64,000 nucleotides of DNA from Agriotes lineatus (GCA_940337035.1 OW679195.1:178656015-178720014); one strand, 5' to 3'. Shown: positions 24,720 through 35,420, counted from the stretch's first letter. The notes: generated from the sequence alone by a model not told the origin. A program made the numbers and translations.

Positions 24720-26101
24720 TGAAACAATTTTTTGGCTTTGCCTAATTGTTTCGCCATTTATCCAATTATTTCAGGCTTAACCTGTATATTTTTAGTTAAA
24801 TTATAATTCCTTTTGCATTTCGAATTCGTAAATTTTCCAAACCAACGCATTTTGTACCTGGATCAAGTTCCTATCGTTTGCAATTTGCTCTTTTGACCTG
24901 TGCTATCTCTTATCAGAGTGCGAGCCTTCCTCGAGGAAACGAAATTCTTCGTCCGGGCACTTTGCTGTCTTCGCTTGAGCCCGCCGATACCGGCGCGGCT
25001 AAGCCTTGTTTTTAATTATGTCGAATTACGTGCGCTCAACCAATTTCAACGAGCAGTGTATTTCCTAAGGGCTGATTGTAATCAGGTACGATTGCGCTTT
25101 TTCTGTTTTATTATCTCCATACTAATTATATCTTTCTTAGCTCTCAATCTTAATTATCCGTTTCAACAACGAGTTTATCTCGGAGGCCAAGTCTTATCGC
25201 ATTTTCGACACCTGCTGGGTCCGGCGTATTTGCTGCCGTTTGAAGATGCTATTGCAGCAATTTTCGGCGCTTCCCCGGCGACTTCAACAATGATTATTGC
25301 CGTTCACGTCCAGCTTACGTTTCGAGGTTAGTAGGTGCTACTCCGAGATTTATATTACTTCGACTTATTTTCAATACCAGAAATTTACATCTGTGTATTT
25401 TAAACCCGTCAATATTTAAAATTTATATTCATACGTTTTGCCATTATTAACCTGTAATGTTCAATTTCATACATGCTCTTGTTTTAATATTTGAATTTTA
25501 ATGCTTATATTTAATTATGCACAGTTTATAAATTTTGCTATTCTTGATGTGTGTTTCGACCCTATGTAAAAGGTACAGTCACGCTATTTATTTTCAATAG
25601 CCTAACAGAAGGTTTTATTAGATGACTGTGATAAGCTTATCCCACGAGTGGTTTTGGTAAATTATTATAATAACCCGAAAGGGGTTCTTAATTTTATGCG
25701 TGTCGAAACCTTCAGTTAAGATACACAATTTTGTCATTACATTATTTACATTTTAATTGTCCTGATTATTGATTATTGACATTTCAAAACTTCTTATTGT
25801 TGATTAATTAAACGCTAGTCACTTGCAATTTATTTTTCTTCTTGTTATTTGAAATCTTTTGATTTCTGGCGCCCATTTCCATTTTCCTTTCCTTTTTTGA
25901 AGACATTCCAGGGTACATAGCTGATGATCTGAACCTACGATCTAAGGCCGCCGATATTTGAGCTAGTCGGCCATCGCGGTGAGTAAGAAACAGTTTTTCA
26001 GAGCTGCCGTGGTGTATAAATGGTAGGGGGGTTGATCTGCGATTTTTACTACCATTGCTTATTTGATTAATTAATCGCAGGTCGGCTTTCTTATTGTTTC
26101 A
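24720..26101 (+). repeat. left (5') LTR, 1382 bp
   Basis: It begins TGAAACAATTTTTTGGC and ends CTTATTGTTTCA, so the termini form a 9-bp inverted repeat. It contains a segment of about 118 bp (roughly 25174-25291) that is absent from the right LTR. A 143-codon plus frame (24900-25331) lies wholly inside the LTR; it recurs truncated in the other LTR and is not a gene of known family. Confidence 0.92.
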
Positions 26102-26102
26102 C

Positions 26103-26131
26103 TGGCGCGACCAACGCTATGGGGCTCGATT
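26103..26131 (+). other. primer-binding-site-like sequence
   Basis: One base after the left LTR the sequence reads TGGCGCGACCAACG and then TGGGGCTCGA. Allowing small gaps, this resembles the complement of a tRNA-Lys 3' end (TGGCGC-CCAACG-TGGGGCTCGA), the primer used by many insect and vertebrate LTR elements. The gaps mean another tRNA, or decay, is possible. Confidence 0.65.
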
Positions 26132-26982
26132 TTGGTAGTTACATCAGCTGTGTTTACCTGGATGTCTTTATGTATCAATATTTAATTTTGTATTCATTTT
26201 TCTATTCACTTTTGTAATTTTCACATCTTGTTGCAGTGCACGTATTTATATTTGACTTTCTTTTCTTTTCCTTCCTTTACTTATCCTTTCGTTCGGTTGT
26301 TTATTGACTTTTCTTCTCTCATCTTTCTTGACGAATGATTGGTTTAGCGGTATGTTTATAGGTAGTGTGATGGACTTTGTTGAAAGGGTATGCTTTGGTG
26401 AGTGAGGTTTCTGAATGGTTTCTTTGATTGGTTGCGTGTGTGCTTTGGTATGTAGTATGTCTGTTTTTTCCTTATCTTTCCTTTGGTTGTTTATCGGTGG
26501 GTCGAAGGCCTGCGTGAATTACTTGTGCGGTTTGGTGTAGTTTACTCCATCTTTGGGAATTTTTAAGTAATTGCCTTGCCGTACTTGTATTTACTCAGGG
26601 TCTCGACGGGTTGTTTCCGGGTCGTTCTTTCTCTGGCTTTTCTTTTTTGAATGCGTTTATGCATTTCCTTTTGGATGCGATTTTGAATGCTGGGTTTTTG
26701 TTGGCTGCGTCCGATGTGAGGCAGTCCTTCCTGTGTCCGATGGGGTGCAGGTTTGTCTTCTGTCAGACGTGACAGAGGATTTGAGCCAGTTTTGGATGCG
26801 CAATTGCATCTTGTTGCTCGTTTTATTTTTGCAATTTTTTGCGTCTTTTTTACGCACATATTTTGGGTGCGGATTTTTTTTCTTTGCGATTGAAGGCGGT
26901 TTGCTTTCTTGTGTTTCCTCGTCTTTAAGCGTGTCCATGTCTCCGTAAACCCGGGTCAAGGCATGGAATAGTAGACCTAGCC

Positions 26983-28215
26983 CAGGGGTCGGCAGACTTT
27001 CGACTTAGATGAGCCAAAAGTTAAATAAACAGATTCTGGAAATTTTTAGAGAGCCGCAACATGTATTTTCTCTGTATATATTGTAATGGTTTACTGCCCA
27101 TAGCAATTCTGATTGCTTAATTATCTAAATAAATATAGACAAAATGAGCACAGAATTAAATATTTCATTTATTGCAAGATAATCTATTTTACATTAATAA
27201 GTGCACTTGATGTGAGCAGCACTAACTAATAATTTGAGAGATAAAGATTAGCATGAAATAAAGCAGGTTTCAGAAGGGTTGCGTTCTGAGTTTCAGATAT
27301 GATAAAAGTTCTGAAGGGCCAATGCAATTTAATTTGTAACTGACGGATTTGAGCTTAGTTACGTCAAACATAATGTGAATAAAATGGTACAAAATTATTT
27401 GTTAAATACAGAAAGTATACGAGCATTATGTATTAAAAGTGTATAAGCAAACAAACTGCAAATTAGCTGAAAGGTAAACGAAACCGTGCTAGCAAAATAA
27501 TAATTGCAAAGAGCAATGAAACATGGAAGAAACCGATCGAAAGACAATTAGTGAAACGCTAAAGAAATTCAAGAGTATCAGTGCATTATAAACCAAAGTT
27601 ATTTAAAAGCAGAGCAAACTGTTGTGGCTTTATTCCAAGAAAAAGACAATTTTAGTAGTTAGGCAAAGAGGTGACACCAAAACTGTAGTCCATAAGGTTA
27701 AACATGTTATCAATTCTAATTTCCTTTATAAAAATTGAAAATCTAGTTGCTAAGTGACCTGACTGTCATTTTTTATTAATGACAAAACAAGCTTGTAAAA
27801 TTTGTGTGGGGGCGAGATTGAGCTCCTCATATAAAAAAATAAATAAAAAGTCTATTTTTGATACAATTTGTATGTAAAGTTATTCATCAGTGTGCAGGGC
27901 ATCTGTGGGTATAATTTACCAGGTGTTAAAAGTGCCAAGTGAAGCAGATTATATGTGTTTAGTGACCTTATCACAACCGAACGACCAGCGGGCGGCGGCG
28001 GAATTAGGTGGAAAGGGGAGGAGAGTGGTGCGAGTGCGGTGCTTTACTAAATGGCGGGGCGGTGCAAAAAAGTTAAAGAAAAAAATGTTTGCTTTGTGAT
28101 TTATGTATGAGTGATTGGACTGTTTGAGTTTGTTCGGCAGCCATGAGTTGGAGAGCCGTAAAATCCTATGTAAAGAGCCGCATGCGGCTCGCGAGCCGCG
28201 GTCTGCCGACCTCTG
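26983..28215. mobile_element. hAT-type DNA transposon, non-autonomous, nested in the LTR element
   Basis: The ends are CAGGGGTCGGCAGACT and, inverted, CAGAGGTCGGCAGACC: a terminal inverted repeat of about 16 bp with two mismatches. The element is flanked by a perfect 8-bp duplication ACCTAGCC (26975-26982 and 28216-28223). An 8-bp duplication and CAG-(G/A)-GGTCGGCA ends are diagnostic of the hAT superfamily. Near the right end lies gccgcatgcggctcgcgagc, a motif common beside hAT ends. The 1233-bp body has no transposase frame. An older inverted relative lies at 32868-33549. Confidence 0.92.
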
Positions 28216-28557
28216 ACCTAGCCAGTCGAAGCTTGGATGAGTGGGTGTGGCAGCGTGAGTTTTTCCAAACTCTGGTTTTTTGGTTCTTTTCCTCTCTTTC
28301 CTTTTCTCTTTTCCTTATGTCCTGTTTTCTCTTCTGTTTTTAAAAGTTGCTGTAGGGTATGTTCCCTATGGATCTTGCATTCTAGTGCTTTTCACTTTCC
28401 TTTTTACTTACCATTACTTCCGTCTCATTTGAGGATTTTTTCAAAAGCGCTTCGCTTATTTGGATTTGGACTATGGTATTATAGGATATTGTGACCGTGG
28501 AAACACCTACAGTGTCCCTTTTAAAAACTTGTTTTCTTAGTGCTTTTTGTTTCTTGC

Positions 28558-28672
28558 ATAGGGTGGTAGGTTGGGCATGCAGGGAAGGTCACTGTTTGGG
28601 AACGTCACCATCTAGTTCTTCCCTTTTGTAACGTATAGGGTGGTAGGTTGGGCACGCAGGGAAGGTCACGAT
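28558..28672. repeat. two ~35-bp direct repeats inside the LTR element
   Basis: The phrase gggtggtaggttgggca(t/c)gc, followed by agggaaggtcac, occurs at about 28560 and again at about 28637. It lies in the internal region to the right of the hAT insertion. Its role is unknown. Confidence 0.8.
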
Positions 28673-29591
28673 AGGAAGCACTTTCATCTTGCTTTCCCTT
28701 TTAAGCAACGCTAGCAGTTGGGGTCGTTTCTTTCCATATTTTGGGATATTTTTTTCGAGTGCTTTCCCCATCCGTGTTTGTGTTCGCTTAGAACCTTGAT
28801 CGATTTGATTTTCAGATCGTTGTTCATGGCTTGTTAGCTATGTTGTTTTTTGATGTGATTTTTTTCGAGACGAGTTTATACTTGTCTGGGGTTTTTTAAA
28901 TTTTATTGTTGTTTGGGTTGGTTTTTTTGGCCTTGTGGAGATTTCTGGGAGTTGGGGCTAGCGATTGTGTTGCCATCCGACTCAGTGAGGGTGCCACATT
29001 CAGTCCGTCATCGGCGCGCCTTTTCCATCTAGCTGCGACGACTGGCTGAATGCCCGAGCGGGGTTTGGTGGTGATGCGGTTGTTCCCTCCGGCTTCTGGG
29101 GTCTCTACCTAAATTCGGGGCGGTTATGGTTTTTAGGATGTTTTCCTGGGTTTTCACCCGAATCTTTTTGTCGCAGTACTTACTGTGTTTCATTTTTTTG
29201 AAGATAATTTTTTTACTCTCATACTTTTTGATGTTGGGTTACTTTAGATTTGGAGTGAGTGATGATGATGCGGTGCGAGTTTTTCGGATGTTTGTAGAAA
29301 GGTGGATTGTGTCCTATGTGATGCAGTCGGTTTTTGCTGTGTTTAGCAGTTGTTAGGCTTCTGTCCGGTTTAGACAGAACGTCTATTTTTTTGGCGGTGT
29401 CCTATGTGGTGCCCCTGTTATTTTTAAGCCGATTTATAAGGGTTGTTTCCCTTGGCTTATCTTCTCGAAAGAGGATTTTTCGATAGCGTTTCGCTTTGTG
29501 TGTTGGCATCATCGATCTCATTCTCGAATTCTTTGGTTTCCTACATTTTTTAATGTTTTCATATTTAAACCTTTTTATTTCTTTTGGCCGT

Positions 29592-29597
29592 GGGGAG
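29592..29597 (+). other. polypurine tract next to the right LTR
   Basis: GGGGAG directly precedes the first base of the right LTR, where plus-strand DNA synthesis of an LTR retrotransposon is primed. It is short, but it is exactly positioned and in the same orientation as the primer-binding site. Confidence 0.65.
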
Positions 29598-30861
29598 TGA
29601 AACAATTTTTTGGCTTTGCCTAATTGTTTCGCCATTTATCCAATTATTTCAGGCTTAACCTGTATATTTTTAGTTAAATTATAATTCCTTTTGCATTTCG
29701 AATTCGTAAATTTTCCAAACCAACGCATTTTGTACCTGGATCAAGTTCCTATCGTTTGCAATTTGCTCTTTTGACCTGTGCTATCTCTTATCAGAGTGCG
29801 AGCCTTCCTCGAGGAAACGAAATTCTTCGTCCGGGCACTTTGCTGTCTTCGCTTGAGCCCGCCGATACCGGCGCGGCTAAGCCTTGTTTTTAATTATGTC
29901 GAATTACGTGCGCTCAACCAATTTCAACGAGCAGTGTATTTTCTAAGGGCTGATTGTAATCAGGTACGATTGCGCTTTTTCTGTTTTATTATCTCCATAC
30001 TAATTATATCTTTCTTAGCTCTCAATCTTAATTATCCGTTTCAACAACGAGTATTATTGCCGTTCACGTCCAGCTTACGTTTCGAGGTTAGTAGGTGCTA
30101 CTCCGAGATTTATATTACTTCGTCTTATTTTCAATACCAGAAATTTACATCTGTGTATTTTAAACCCGTCAATATTTAAAATTTATATTCATACGTTTTG
30201 CCATTATTAACCTGTAATGTTCAATTTCATACATGCTCTTGTTTTAATATTTGAATTTTAATGCTTATATTTAATTATGCACAGTTTATAAATTTTGCTA
30301 TTCTTGATGTGTGTTTCGACCCTATGTAAAAGGTACAGTCACGCTATTTATTTTCAATAGCCTAACAGAAGGTTTTATTAGATGACTGTGATAAGCTTAT
30401 CCCACGAGTGGTTTTGGTAAATTATTATAATAACCCGAAAGGGGTTCTTAATTTTATGCGTGTCGAAACCTTCAGTTAAGATACACAATTTTGTCATTAC
30501 ATTATTTACATTTTAATTGTCCTGATTATTGATTATTGACATTTCAAAACTTCTTATTGTTGATTAATTAAACGCTAGTCACTTGCAATTTATTTTTCTT
30601 CTTGTTATTTGAAATCTTTTGATTTCTGGCGCCCATTTCCATTTTCCTTTCCTTTTTTGAAGACATTCCAGGGTACATAGCTGATGATCTGAACCTACGA
30701 TCTAAGGCCGCCGATATTTGAGCTAGTCGGCCATCGCGGTGAGTAAGAAACAGTTTTTCAGAGCTGCCGTGGTGTATAAATGGTAGCGGGGTTGATCTGC
30801 GATTTTTACTACCATTGCTTATTTTATTAATTAATCGCAGGTCGGCTTTCTTATTGTTTCA
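29598..30861 (+). repeat. right (3') LTR, 1264 bp
   Basis: It is the near-identical partner of the left LTR, in the same orientation. It lacks about 118 bp: after ttatccgtttcaacaacgag it jumps to tattattgccgttcacg. Short caaca repeats near both breakpoints in the left copy suggest a microhomology deletion. A 133-codon frame (29778-30179) is the LTR-internal frame truncated by this deletion. Confidence 0.92.
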
Positions 30862-30867
30862 AACTGA

Positions 30868-31029
30868 CATTCTGCTTCAAAACTTAAAATTCCGAATCAT
30901 GTTTTAAGGGAGGCCGAAAAAGGCTTTGTTGTAGCAAAACTGGAAGAAGGATGGTCACTGCAACGTGTGGCCAATGAAGTTGGTTGCGGAAGAAACGCAA
31001 TTTCTCAACATAATCTGAATAAGCTAGTA
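30868..31029 (+). pseudogene. transposase DNA-binding (HTH) fragment, Tc1/mariner- or pogo-like
   Basis: In the plus frame ending at the TAA at 31027-31029 the sequence reads LREAEKGFVVAKLEEGWSL, then QRVANEVGCGRNAIS. This is the first helix-turn-helix of Tc1/mariner- and pogo-type transposases: an acidic/basic helix, E-E-G-x-S/W, then a recognition helix V-A-x-E-V/L-G-x-x-R-x-x-I-S. Only about 50 codons remain before the stop, with no catalytic DDE region. The LTR element inserted immediately to its left, so the N-terminal part may have been separated by that insertion, although the frame does not obviously resume before 24716. Confidence 0.5.
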
Positions 31030-31489
31030 ATATGCCAATAACCCCAAAATGTGAAAAATGACAAGCAGTCAGATACACACTAAACCACCGTAGATATAGC
31101 CAAGTAACTAGATCGTGTGCATTTTTTGGCCGCGAGGGTACAATCACATCACTGGAGAAATTTTGCAATGATTTTTTTATATCATAATATCTGCAATTAC
31201 ACCATGTTATACACTGCCGGTGTATTATTTGAACTGTGATTCTGGATATGATGTATCAAAGAAAATATGTATTTTCATAACTATAAAACCAAATTAATAT
31301 TCCAAACCGTTTGTCAAGGATATAACGAAGGTGAAGAAATGTTACTTGTTGAATTTCTTAAAATCTGCTCTCCAATGGCGGCAAGTCGAACAATAGTGTA
31401 AGGCAGAATATATAGTTTATAGTTTATTGTACCTATCTAACTAAAGCATTGCTGCGGATACAATGCTATTTCGAAGGTACCCAAAATGT

Positions 31490-31552
31490 GTATATCTTGG
31501 CGAATACTTTCGCTGGAACGCTCATTAACGTTATCCCTCTGTAGTCACATAT
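31490..31552 (-). pseudogene. LINE reverse transcriptase fragment in the intron of the LPMO-like gene
   Basis: The minus strand reads CDYRGITLMSVPAKVFAKIY. C-x-x-YRGI-(S/T)-L-x-S-V-x-x-KV-(F/L)-x-K-I is the N-terminal RT block of RTE/CR1-type LINEs. It is in the same open frame as the preceding exon only by read-through of the splice donor, and it starts about 33 bases inside the intron. It is a tiny relic with no other RT blocks beside it. Confidence 0.6.
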
Positions 31553-31584
31553 TCTCGTATTGTGCAAGATTATAGTCCTCTTAC

Positions 31585-31747
31585 CTTTTGGCATTCCACA
31601 TGGTGCCTTGGTCCTAGAATTATCCAGGAAGTCGAGGTCGTACTTCCTCGCAGGGGGATAAGTGAGGGCGATGTGGCATTCAGAGGGGACAACCAGCACA
31701 CAGAGCAGAACCGCGAGGGTCCCCACCGAGGCCTTTCCTAACCCCAT
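31585..31747 (-). CDS. first coding exon of a secreted LPMO-like (histidine-brace) protein
   Basis: ATG at 31747-31745 opens 54 codons plus one base, ending at the donor AAAG|GTAAGA (intron from 31584; phase 1). Residues 1-24 are a clear signal peptide (LAVLLCVLVVPSEC), and His25 would become the mature N-terminus, followed by LTYPPAR (28-34), LDFLDN (38-43) and PCGMPKG (49-55). An exposed N-terminal His after the signal peptide is the copper ligand of LPMO-type and related copper proteins, and H-x-x-L-x-x-PPAR with a nearby P-C-G is typical of their starts. I infer a secreted copper-binding, possibly chitin- or polysaccharide-acting protein. The rest of the protein, including the second copper His, is not seen here. 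It could instead be a non-catalytic relative. An in-frame TAG 12 bases upstream supports this start. Confidence 0.7.
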
Positions 31748-31846
31748 TGTTCTAAACTATCTGTCACTCGCGTTTAGCAGTAGCATTACTTTCGTACGTC
31801 ACTGTGTGCGTTGGCTGCGAGCACGTTCTAGCACCGTTTCTTCAAT
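31748..31846 (-). other. putative 5' UTR part of the LPMO-like exon with splice acceptor
   Basis: On the minus strand tatatctctgtttcag ends at 31847, a good pyrimidine-rich acceptor. If used, the exon spans 31846-31585 with a 99-base untranslated leader, and a further non-coding exon and the promoter lie at higher coordinates. Use of this acceptor is inference. Confidence 0.5.
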
Positions 31847-31847
31847 C

Positions 31848-32867
31848 TGAAACAGAGATATATGCTGTTAGTATATAGTGTAATAGTACATCGCTTATTG
31901 TATAATAATAGGGTTTTAAATATAAAATAATTATGGCAAGGGATACTACACTTTATAAAATGTAAATAAATGATTTATTGCTCATTCCTTATTTTATCTA
32001 TTTGCAATAAATTAGGGCTTAGCTCCGGTGAACATGAAACAAATCTTAACTCAGGGTGTCGGTTCATAAAATTAAGTAAAAACGTTGTATGACAAATAAT
32101 TCCTTGTACGACAATTTAACTCGGGTATTAGGGTAAATGCACAAATTCCATCTGACGTTTAGATATCCTCTAAATTTAGTTCAATAAACAAGACGATTTG
32201 TCAGTGCAAAATAGCGTAAAATTGAATTTTAAAACATGAAAATACCAAGGAAGCATCAGGTGAATACGATTAATTCTGTGACGTAGCAACTGCTAACCTC
32301 GTTTTGTCCCTAGTGTGACATCAAAACCCACGCGCGATCGCCTTTTGTTCTGCATCCAGCAAAAACTGAAAATTCCGCGTCCACTTGCACTTTCTAGAGA
32401 CGCTATCTAAATTACACGAAGCTGGACGGGCCTGGACAACTGCAAGCTATTGCTACACCTCGTAGACAATCAGAACTTGAATAACCCCGCGAATTATGGG
32501 GCTGATGCAAGGGCTTCCTGTGAAATACTACCGTAATCGGAGACCTTTCAGACGTTGGATATACTTTCCAATGACGCCACGGGAATTACGCACTTGGTAA
32601 AGGCTTATTGGTTGAAATTTCTATACCCACGGACTCCTGAAGGTCCTCTCTACACGTAGCGGATACTATTTTTGCTGGGCGATGTTTCTTACTTAAGGAA
32701 ATGGGCCCCCGAAGTTACTCGCACTTGGACAAATCTTGCTGCAGGCTAAGCTGCTACACTTGGAACTCTTAACACATGGCAAACTATACCCAAAGATACC
32801 CTGCACACTGGTGAATAACACAACTGGTATTCCAAAAGACTTTTAATTTATAATTTTATGCGATAAA
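31848..32867. other. upstream side of the LPMO-like gene, no feature proven
   Basis: This is the 5' flank or first intron of the minus-strand gene. About 32290-32650 is more evenly composed than the rest. I saw no coding frame or clear promoter box. Confidence 0.35.
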
Positions 32868-33549
32868 ATGTGGAGCTCAATCTACCTCCAGCGCACATTT
32901 TACAAGCTTCTTTGGTAATCCTTCAGGAAAAGACTGTCTCGCAACTTAGCAACTAGCTTTGCTTTGCTTAGAAATTTGAATTGATAACATATTTGACCTT
33001 ATGGACTATAGTTTTGATGTCATGTCTTTGCCTAACTAATAAAATTGTCTTTTTCTTGGAATAATTGTCACTACACTTTGCTCTGCTTTTAAATCACTTT
33101 TGTTTATAATGCACTGATACATTTGAGTTCCTTTAGCATCTCACTAATTGTCTTTCGATCGGTTGCCTTCCATCTTTTATTTCTTTATTGCAATTATTAC
33201 GGTTTCGTTTACCTTTCATCTCATTTCATCTGTTTTCTGGCTTAACACTTTTAATACATAACGCTCATATTACTTTATGTACTTAATACATCATTCTGTA
33301 TCATTTTATTCACATTATGTTTGACGTTACTAAGCTCAAATCAGTCAGTTACAAATTAAATTGCATTAGCCCTTCCAAACATTTATCATATCTGAAACTC
33401 TGAACGTAACCGTTCTGAAACCTGCCTTATCTCTTGTTAACTTCTATCCCTCAAATAATTAGTTATTGCTCACCTAAAGTGCACTTATTAATGTGAAATA
33501 AGTACTGATTATTTTGCAATAAATAAACTATTTAAACCATTACAATAGT
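32868..33549 (-). mobile_element. older inverted relic of the hAT family at 26983-28215
   Basis: Read on the minus strand it follows the body of the nested hAT closely: ctattgtaatggttta, acattaataagtgcactt, caggtttcagaa, aatttaatttgtaactga, ccgatcgaaagacaatt and attgagctcc occur in the same order. It has many more substitutions and indels, and neither terminal inverted repeat is preserved. It is a degraded internal fragment on the opposite strand. Confidence 0.9.
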
Positions 33550-34940
33550 TAAGCATGGGAATGGGGCGCGTTAACCGCAAATCTGGGTAAAGAATTGCGC
33601 CCACAGTAACTAAGATTACAACCAATGTTGTACAGGTTCTGATAACTCATTTATGTTCACAAGTGTAGACGTGATGACCAACTATGCAATAAGCGAGGTT
33701 ATGTGGTACCAAAGAGGTGTTAATCGACAGTTCAAAATAAAGTGATCTAATAGGTATAAATTTGAAGCTTCGTAATTTTCCTGCTCAAGCAAAGCAATTT
33801 TGCATTTTAAAAATGATAGTAACAAAACTCGCCTTGGCAGCTTGGCACTGTCAATTTGCTGTTTTGCCCTTGCGCTTGCGTATGAAACATTGTTGCTACT
33901 TACACAACGTAAGTTATAGGATGTACTAATTTTAATGGCAATTTCCAGAAGAGTTCAAGTGAGAATGCGTCCTCCACACGCACCGAGTTTGGCTGACTTC
34001 ATAATGAAGACTTTCGCTACTGCCGCAGTAGCGGCTTTGCTTGTGGCTCGGCGTGTGAATGATGCAACGTAGTGCAATCTAAACAATAACAGGTTCACGG
34101 AGATTTCATTCCACAACACCTGTTGGGAAAGAATCTCTGGTGCAACCTGGTCTCGTTTGTTCTCATCGGACTAATTATATCAGCAAACGACAATGTGTCG
34201 CACTGGGTGCATTTATAATTGCTAGCGCTTCAGCATTACTGTTGACTTTAAACTGCAATGGTCATTGTTGTTTTGCGTAATATAAATTTTATGAACGACT
34301 GCGACTCATAGCTAAAGTTGCACAGAAAAGATAATTCGCATGTTGACACTGCGTGCTAATTAAGGTGTTAAATTATAAATAGGGTACCATCTGTTCTGAA
34401 GCCCAGTTATCTAACAGATCTTTATTAGGGTATTACATTATGAGGTTAGCATCACGTCTGTGAGCATTGCATTATTTCTAAATAGCTTAAGTAATACAGA
34501 AGTAACGTGCATCAAAAATGTTATTTTGATGTTCCAAAGGCTAACAGTTTAAAACAGTCACCTAAATTCTACTGGCAGTGCAGTTTCCCATTTTTGTAGT
34601 GGCTAGGTGGATAGTGCCTTAACTGCAACTATAACAGGTCTAGTAGATGTCCAGTAGCGTTAGTGAGCATGGAAATCCAGACCCTTTTTTTGGGAAGATC
34701 GCTTCAATACGTCGTAAACAACCTCCAGTTCAATAGAAGCATTGTAGTTCCTTGTACGTTTCCCCCTTCTACAACATCCCTGTTCTGGTCTTTGCCACCA
34801 ACCCTTACCATTGTGTTCATATTTGCTGTTGGCCTTTTTTCCCAATAGGCTTGTTTTTCATCATTGGTCGAACTGGTTCTTTCTACTTCGTCGCTCCAAA
34901 AAGCTATTTTAAATAAATGGCATGTATCAAATGTTGACTA
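33550..34940. other. unique DNA, no gene seen
   Basis: Short overlapping frames occur at 34660-34848 on both strands, without a family match. No repeat was noted. Confidence 0.35.
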
Positions 34941-34943
34941 GAA

Positions 34944-35420
34944 TTGTACAATAAATTGCCATGCGGTTTGTACGCGTATATTTATATAGAAGGAATGGGC
35001 ACCACGCCTTGGCATTCCGCGGTCTGCATGGTCCGCATTCTGGAGCTTCTAAAGCACTTGCTCTCCCCCGATCAGGTCTTCAGGAGCGAAGACCTGCGAG
35101 TTACGGTTCCTAAGATCCAGCATTTTCTCTGCCACCTGCGAATCCGCAAGCTAATACACCGCTAACCGCCTGGGGAACGCTCGAAGAACCTACGGGAGGT
35201 CACAGGCGGCCGCCCAGAATACAAGGAAACGAACGCCGGAAGCCACCGCGATTTCTCTTCCGAAAGTTCCGCCTCGGGTTGCAGACGTGCCTGAAATCCG
35301 CAAGGCGATGGCCGGGGGCTCACGTAACGTGCTTTAAACGGCCGCAATCAAAAAGGAAATTGGCAAGACTACTGGTGGCTTCCACCATAAAACCGTCCAG
35401 GTGTTGGAGGTCGCGCCCGC
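34944..35420 (+). other. GC-rich block with an unrecognised 73-codon frame
   Basis: GC content rises sharply at 34995-35420. The plus frame 34944-35165 (73 codons) uses many G/C third positions and reads ILELLKHLLSPDQVF and VTVPKIQHFLCHLRIRKL, a basic amphipathic sequence, but no ATG context or splice site is convincing. The minus frame 35162-35347 lies alongside. It may be an exon fragment, a CpG-rich regulatory element or an old transposon; I recognise no family. Confidence 0.25.

Larger units (their letters stand above)
24720..30861 (+). mobile_element. complete non-autonomous LTR retrotransposon with nested hAT
   Basis: Two long direct repeats (24720-26101 and 29598-30861) both start TGAAACAAT and end ATTGTTTCA. 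They are flanked by a 4-bp target duplication AACT (24716-24719 and 30862-30865). A tRNA primer-binding-site-like sequence follows the left LTR, and a purine run abuts the right LTR. The internal part is about 3.5 kb, of which 1.23 kb is a nested hAT, leaving about 2.26 kb. It has no recognisable gag, protease, RT or integrase; only short frames are present, including two overlapping Lys/Arg-rich antisense ones at 26563-26959. The TG...CA ends, 4-bp duplication and PBS suit a Ty3/gypsy-related non-autonomous (LARD-like) element. By eye the LTRs differ at about four bases outside one indel, which suggests recent insertion. Confidence 0.92.

Noticed and set aside
24900..25331. 143-codon plus-strand frame as a gene
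   Set aside because: It lies wholly in the left LTR, recurs in the right LTR in truncated form, and matches no family.
26563..26959. Overlapping Lys/Arg-rich antisense frames as a gag-like protein
   Set aside because: They run against the orientation set by the PBS and purine tract, overlap each other in different phases, and lack capsid or zinc-knuckle motifs.
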